From Methanomicrobia archaeon (GTDB lineage: Archaea > Methanobacteriota_B > Thermococci > Methanofastidiosales > B48-G16), in contig JAGLWR010000055.1 in NCBI GenBank assembly GCA_023133315.1, forward strand, positions 1 to 7,143: 7,143 bases of DNA. The letters run 5' to 3'. The notes under the pieces are model-generated. The model had not been told where the DNA came from and made no database searches. It saw only the letters and a list, made by a program, of their open reading frames with translations. The position numbers and the translations under genes are program-made. This document shows positions 5,616 to 7,143 of the stretch, in pieces. Each line of letters starts with the position of its first letter. The stretch's first letter is position 1.

Positions 5616-5975
5616 ATGGCAAAAAGACAGGTTCCCGTAACAGGGATAATTTTTCTGGTTGTTGTTGTAGCATTGGTGATATACATTGCATATACAAAGA
5701 TAGATAATCAAATGATAAAATTGATAGTAATTGCTGTCCCATTGATTATCGCTGTTTCTGCTCTGTTGGGACTTAGGCAAGAATATGGAATAGCAGATAA
5801 GATCGTTAAAAAAGGTCTCGTGGATGAGTACCTTGATAAACACGGCCTGGGAAATAGAAAAACTTTCGATGAGTTTATTGAAGAATTAAAAATGAGAGGA
5901 TACAGAATAAATCCTGGTACAAAAGCACAACTCAGAAAGGAGATTATAGAAGGATTTGAAAGGCGTAAAAAATGA
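5616..5975 (+). CDS. Two-TM membrane protein with C-terminal cytoplasmic domain, unknown function
   Basis: 119 residues; no family recognised. Two hydrophobic helices are predicted at about 8-26 (VTGIIFLVVVVALVIYIAY) and 34-52 (IKLIVIAVPLIIAVSALLGL), joined by a short loop. A charged, helical C-terminal part of about 65 residues follows (ADKIVKKGLVDEYLDKHGLG, then TFDEFIEELKMRGYRINPGT and a basic RRKK end). Basic residues before the first helix and a charged tail suggest both ends are cytoplasmic. The gene follows a strong TATA box with leaderless spacing, and its stop overlaps the threonine aldolase start as ATGA (5972-5975), so the two are co-transcribed and probably coupled. The link between an amino-acid lyase and a membrane protein is not explained by known pathways and may only reflect gene packing. 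Confidence 0.8.
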   Translation: MAKRQVPVTGIIFLVVVVALVIYIAYTKIDNQMIKLIVIAVPLIIAVSALLGLRQEYGIADKIVKKGLVDEYLDKHGLGNRKTFDEFIEELKMRGYRINPGTKAQLRKEIIEGFERRKK

Positions 5976-6985
5976 AGATTGTAGATCTACGGAGTGACAC
6001 TGTCACAAAACCCTCTAAGGAAATGTTTGAAGCTATTCTGAATGCCAAATTGGGAGACGATGTCTATGGAGAAGACCCTACAGTCAATAAACTTGAAGAG
6101 ATGGCTGCTCAAAAAATGGGCAAAGAAGCCGCTCTGTTGGTTACGAGTGGAACTCAGGGGAATCTCGTAAGCGTGATGGCGAATACGAACAAAGGAGAAG
6201 AAGTCATCCTGGAGTCGGAAAGCCATATATATTATTATGAAGTTGGAGGAATCGCTGCAGTGGCAAATCTCCTCGTAAAAACGGTAAAAGGAGAGAGGGG
6301 TGTTCTCGGTCCGGGAGATGTAGAAGATGCCATAAGGCCCAAGAATATACATATGCCACTAACACGATTGGTATGCATCGAGAATACGCACAACAGAGCT
6401 GGAGGTACTGTCTGGAAACCTGAGCAGATAAAAGCAGTGAGTGATGTGGTAGAAGATAAAGGGTTGAACCTTTACATGGATGGCGCAAGAGTATTCAACT
6501 CTGCAGTAGCTCAAAACATAGATGTCAAAAAAATGACACGATACGTTGATAGTGTCATGTTCTGCCTGTCAAAAGGACTGGCATGTCCTGTAGGATCGGT
6601 AATATGTGGTACTGAAGAGTTCATTGAAAAAGCAAGAAAATACAGAAAGATGCTTGGTGGAGGAATGAGACAGGCTGGCATCATAGCTGCACCAGGTATT
6701 ATTGCACTGGAGAGTATGGTGGAGCGACTTGAAGAAGATCATAAAAATGCCCAAATACTTGCCAAAGGACTAAAAGACCTTGGTTTTGATATTAATCCTG
6801 TAGATGTGCACACAAATATTCTTGTGTTTGATGTGGACAATGCAGACAATTTTCTAAACACATTAAGAAAAAATGGGATCAATGCGTCTAAATTTGGTGA
6901 AAAAAGAGTGAGAATGGTCACTCATCTTGGTATTGCTGAAACAGATATAGATCGCGTATTGGAAATTATAGAGACTATTTTTTAA
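5972..6985 (+). CDS. ltaE: Low-specificity L-threonine aldolase
   Basis: PLP-dependent lyase splitting L-threonine or L-allo-threonine into glycine and acetaldehyde; it may supply glycine or degrade threonine. 337 residues, full length for the fold-type I aldolase family. It begins with the family signature VDLRSDTVTKPS (4-15) and DDVYGEDPTVNKLE. H85 in ESESHIYY stacks on PLP, D170 and R173 in YMDGARVFN contact the cofactor, and K201 in CLSKGLACPVGS is the predicted Schiff-base lysine. A KMLGGGMRQAG loop at 227-236 matches the substrate-binding region. The set of active-site residues looks complete. The start at 5972 lies in an ATGA overlap with the upstream membrane protein gene, with GAAAGG eight bases ahead as a modest ribosome-binding site. 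The 3' end overlaps a convergent gene by 11 bp. Beta-eliminating lyases of the same fold are the main alternative, but the N-terminal signature is typical of threonine aldolase. Confidence 0.95.
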   Translation: MKIVDLRSDTVTKPSKEMFEAILNAKLGDDVYGEDPTVNKLEEMAAQKMGKEAALLVTSGTQGNLVSVMANTNKGEEVILESESHIYYYEVGGIAAVANLLVKTVKGERGVLGPGDVEDAIRPKNIHMPLTRLVCIENTHNRAGGTVWKPEQIKAVSDVVEDKGLNLYMDGARVFNSAVAQNIDVKKMTRYVDSVMFCLSKGLACPVGSVICGTEEFIEKARKYRKMLGGGMRQAGIIAAPGIIALESMVERLEEDHKNAQILAKGLKDLGFDINPVDVHTNILVFDVDNADNFLNTLRKNGINASKFGEKRVRMVTHLGIAETDIDRVLEIIETIF

Positions 6986-7143
6986 ATTTTATGAAGCCTG
7001 TCATTTTGTAAGGTTGAAGTATACCCATGACATCCTCTGGTGTTTCACCACTTTTTTCTATTATCTCTCCAATAGTCATTTTTCCATCTACGTATTTCAG
7101 GATATTTCTGGCAAAGGGATTGATATTCTCTAAGAATTCTTCT
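6975..7143 (-). CDS. C-terminal end of a probable winged-helix/HTH protein (partial)
   Basis: The minus-strand frame is open from the right window edge to a TAG at 6975-6977, giving 55 residues: it begins EEFLENINPFARNILKYVDG, continues KMTIGEIIEKSGETPEDVM, and ends GFIKFKK. The pattern of a helix (FARNILKYVDG), a helix-turn-helix-like unit (TIGEIIEKSGETPEDVMGIL) and a final short strand (GFIKFK) looks like a winged-helix DNA-binding domain at a C-terminus. The N-terminal part and the start are outside, so the family cannot be named. The last codons overlap the 3' end of the threonine aldolase gene on the other strand by 11 bp. Coding is supported by the sensible domain pattern; a different function such as a protein-binding helical domain cannot be excluded. 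Confidence 0.65.
   Translation of the reverse strand, partial: EEFLENINPFARNILKYVDGKMTIGEIIEKSGETPEDVMGILQPYKMTGFIKFKK

Noticed and set aside
5470..5742. A 91-residue N-terminal extension of the thioredoxin reductase frame.
   Set aside because: The FAD motif normally lies about 10 residues from the start, which the ATG at 5469 gives. The extension crosses the divergent promoter region and overlaps the opposite-strand membrane protein gene.

Overview
This is an AT-rich archaeal chromosome segment. Three things point to Archaea: TATA boxes sit about 26 bp ahead of starts, ribosome-binding sites have the GAGGTGAT type that pairs with an archaeal 16S 3' end, and the window carries the archaeal form of the early mevalonate pathway. 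The HMG-CoA reductase is of the bacterial-like class II. Among Archaea that form is known from Thermoplasmatota and Archaeoglobales, so a Thermoplasmatota-like host (perhaps Aciduliprofundum-like) is a reasonable but unproven guess.

Positions 1-3236, minus strand, form one tight operon read from right to left: HMG-CoA synthase, acetoacetyl-CoA thiolase, a DUF35 zinc-ribbon/OB-fold protein, and class II HMG-CoA reductase (cut by the window edge). Together they convert acetyl-CoA to mevalonate for archaeal lipid isoprenoids. Gaps are 4 bp, and the ribosome-binding site of each downstream gene overlaps the upstream stop codon, so the genes are probably translationally coupled. Thiolase, synthase and DUF35 protein are known in archaea to form a channelling complex.

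Positions 3274-4023, minus strand, hold a separately promoted XRE-type regulator with an uncharacterised C-terminal domain. Its promoter shares a 15-bp BRE/TATA block (one mismatch) with the mevalonate operon promoter, and it is a candidate regulator of that operon.

Positions 4046-5469, minus strand, form a second compact operon: a thioredoxin reductase-like flavoprotein, a zinc-ribbon/DUF4342 membrane protein starting in an ATGA overlap, and a 55-residue single-pass membrane protein that is easily missed.

Positions 5588-6985, plus strand, diverge from it: a two-TM protein of unknown function, apparently leaderless, overlaps by ATGA a low-specificity threonine aldolase. The aldolase overlaps by 11 bp the 3' end of a convergent minus-strand gene (55 residues visible, helix-turn-helix-like) that runs off the right edge. 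I saw no RNA genes, CRISPR arrays, insertion sequences or long repeats. The region is mostly housekeeping; the less explained parts are the regulator, the reductase/DUF4342/small-membrane-protein cluster and the two-TM protein.
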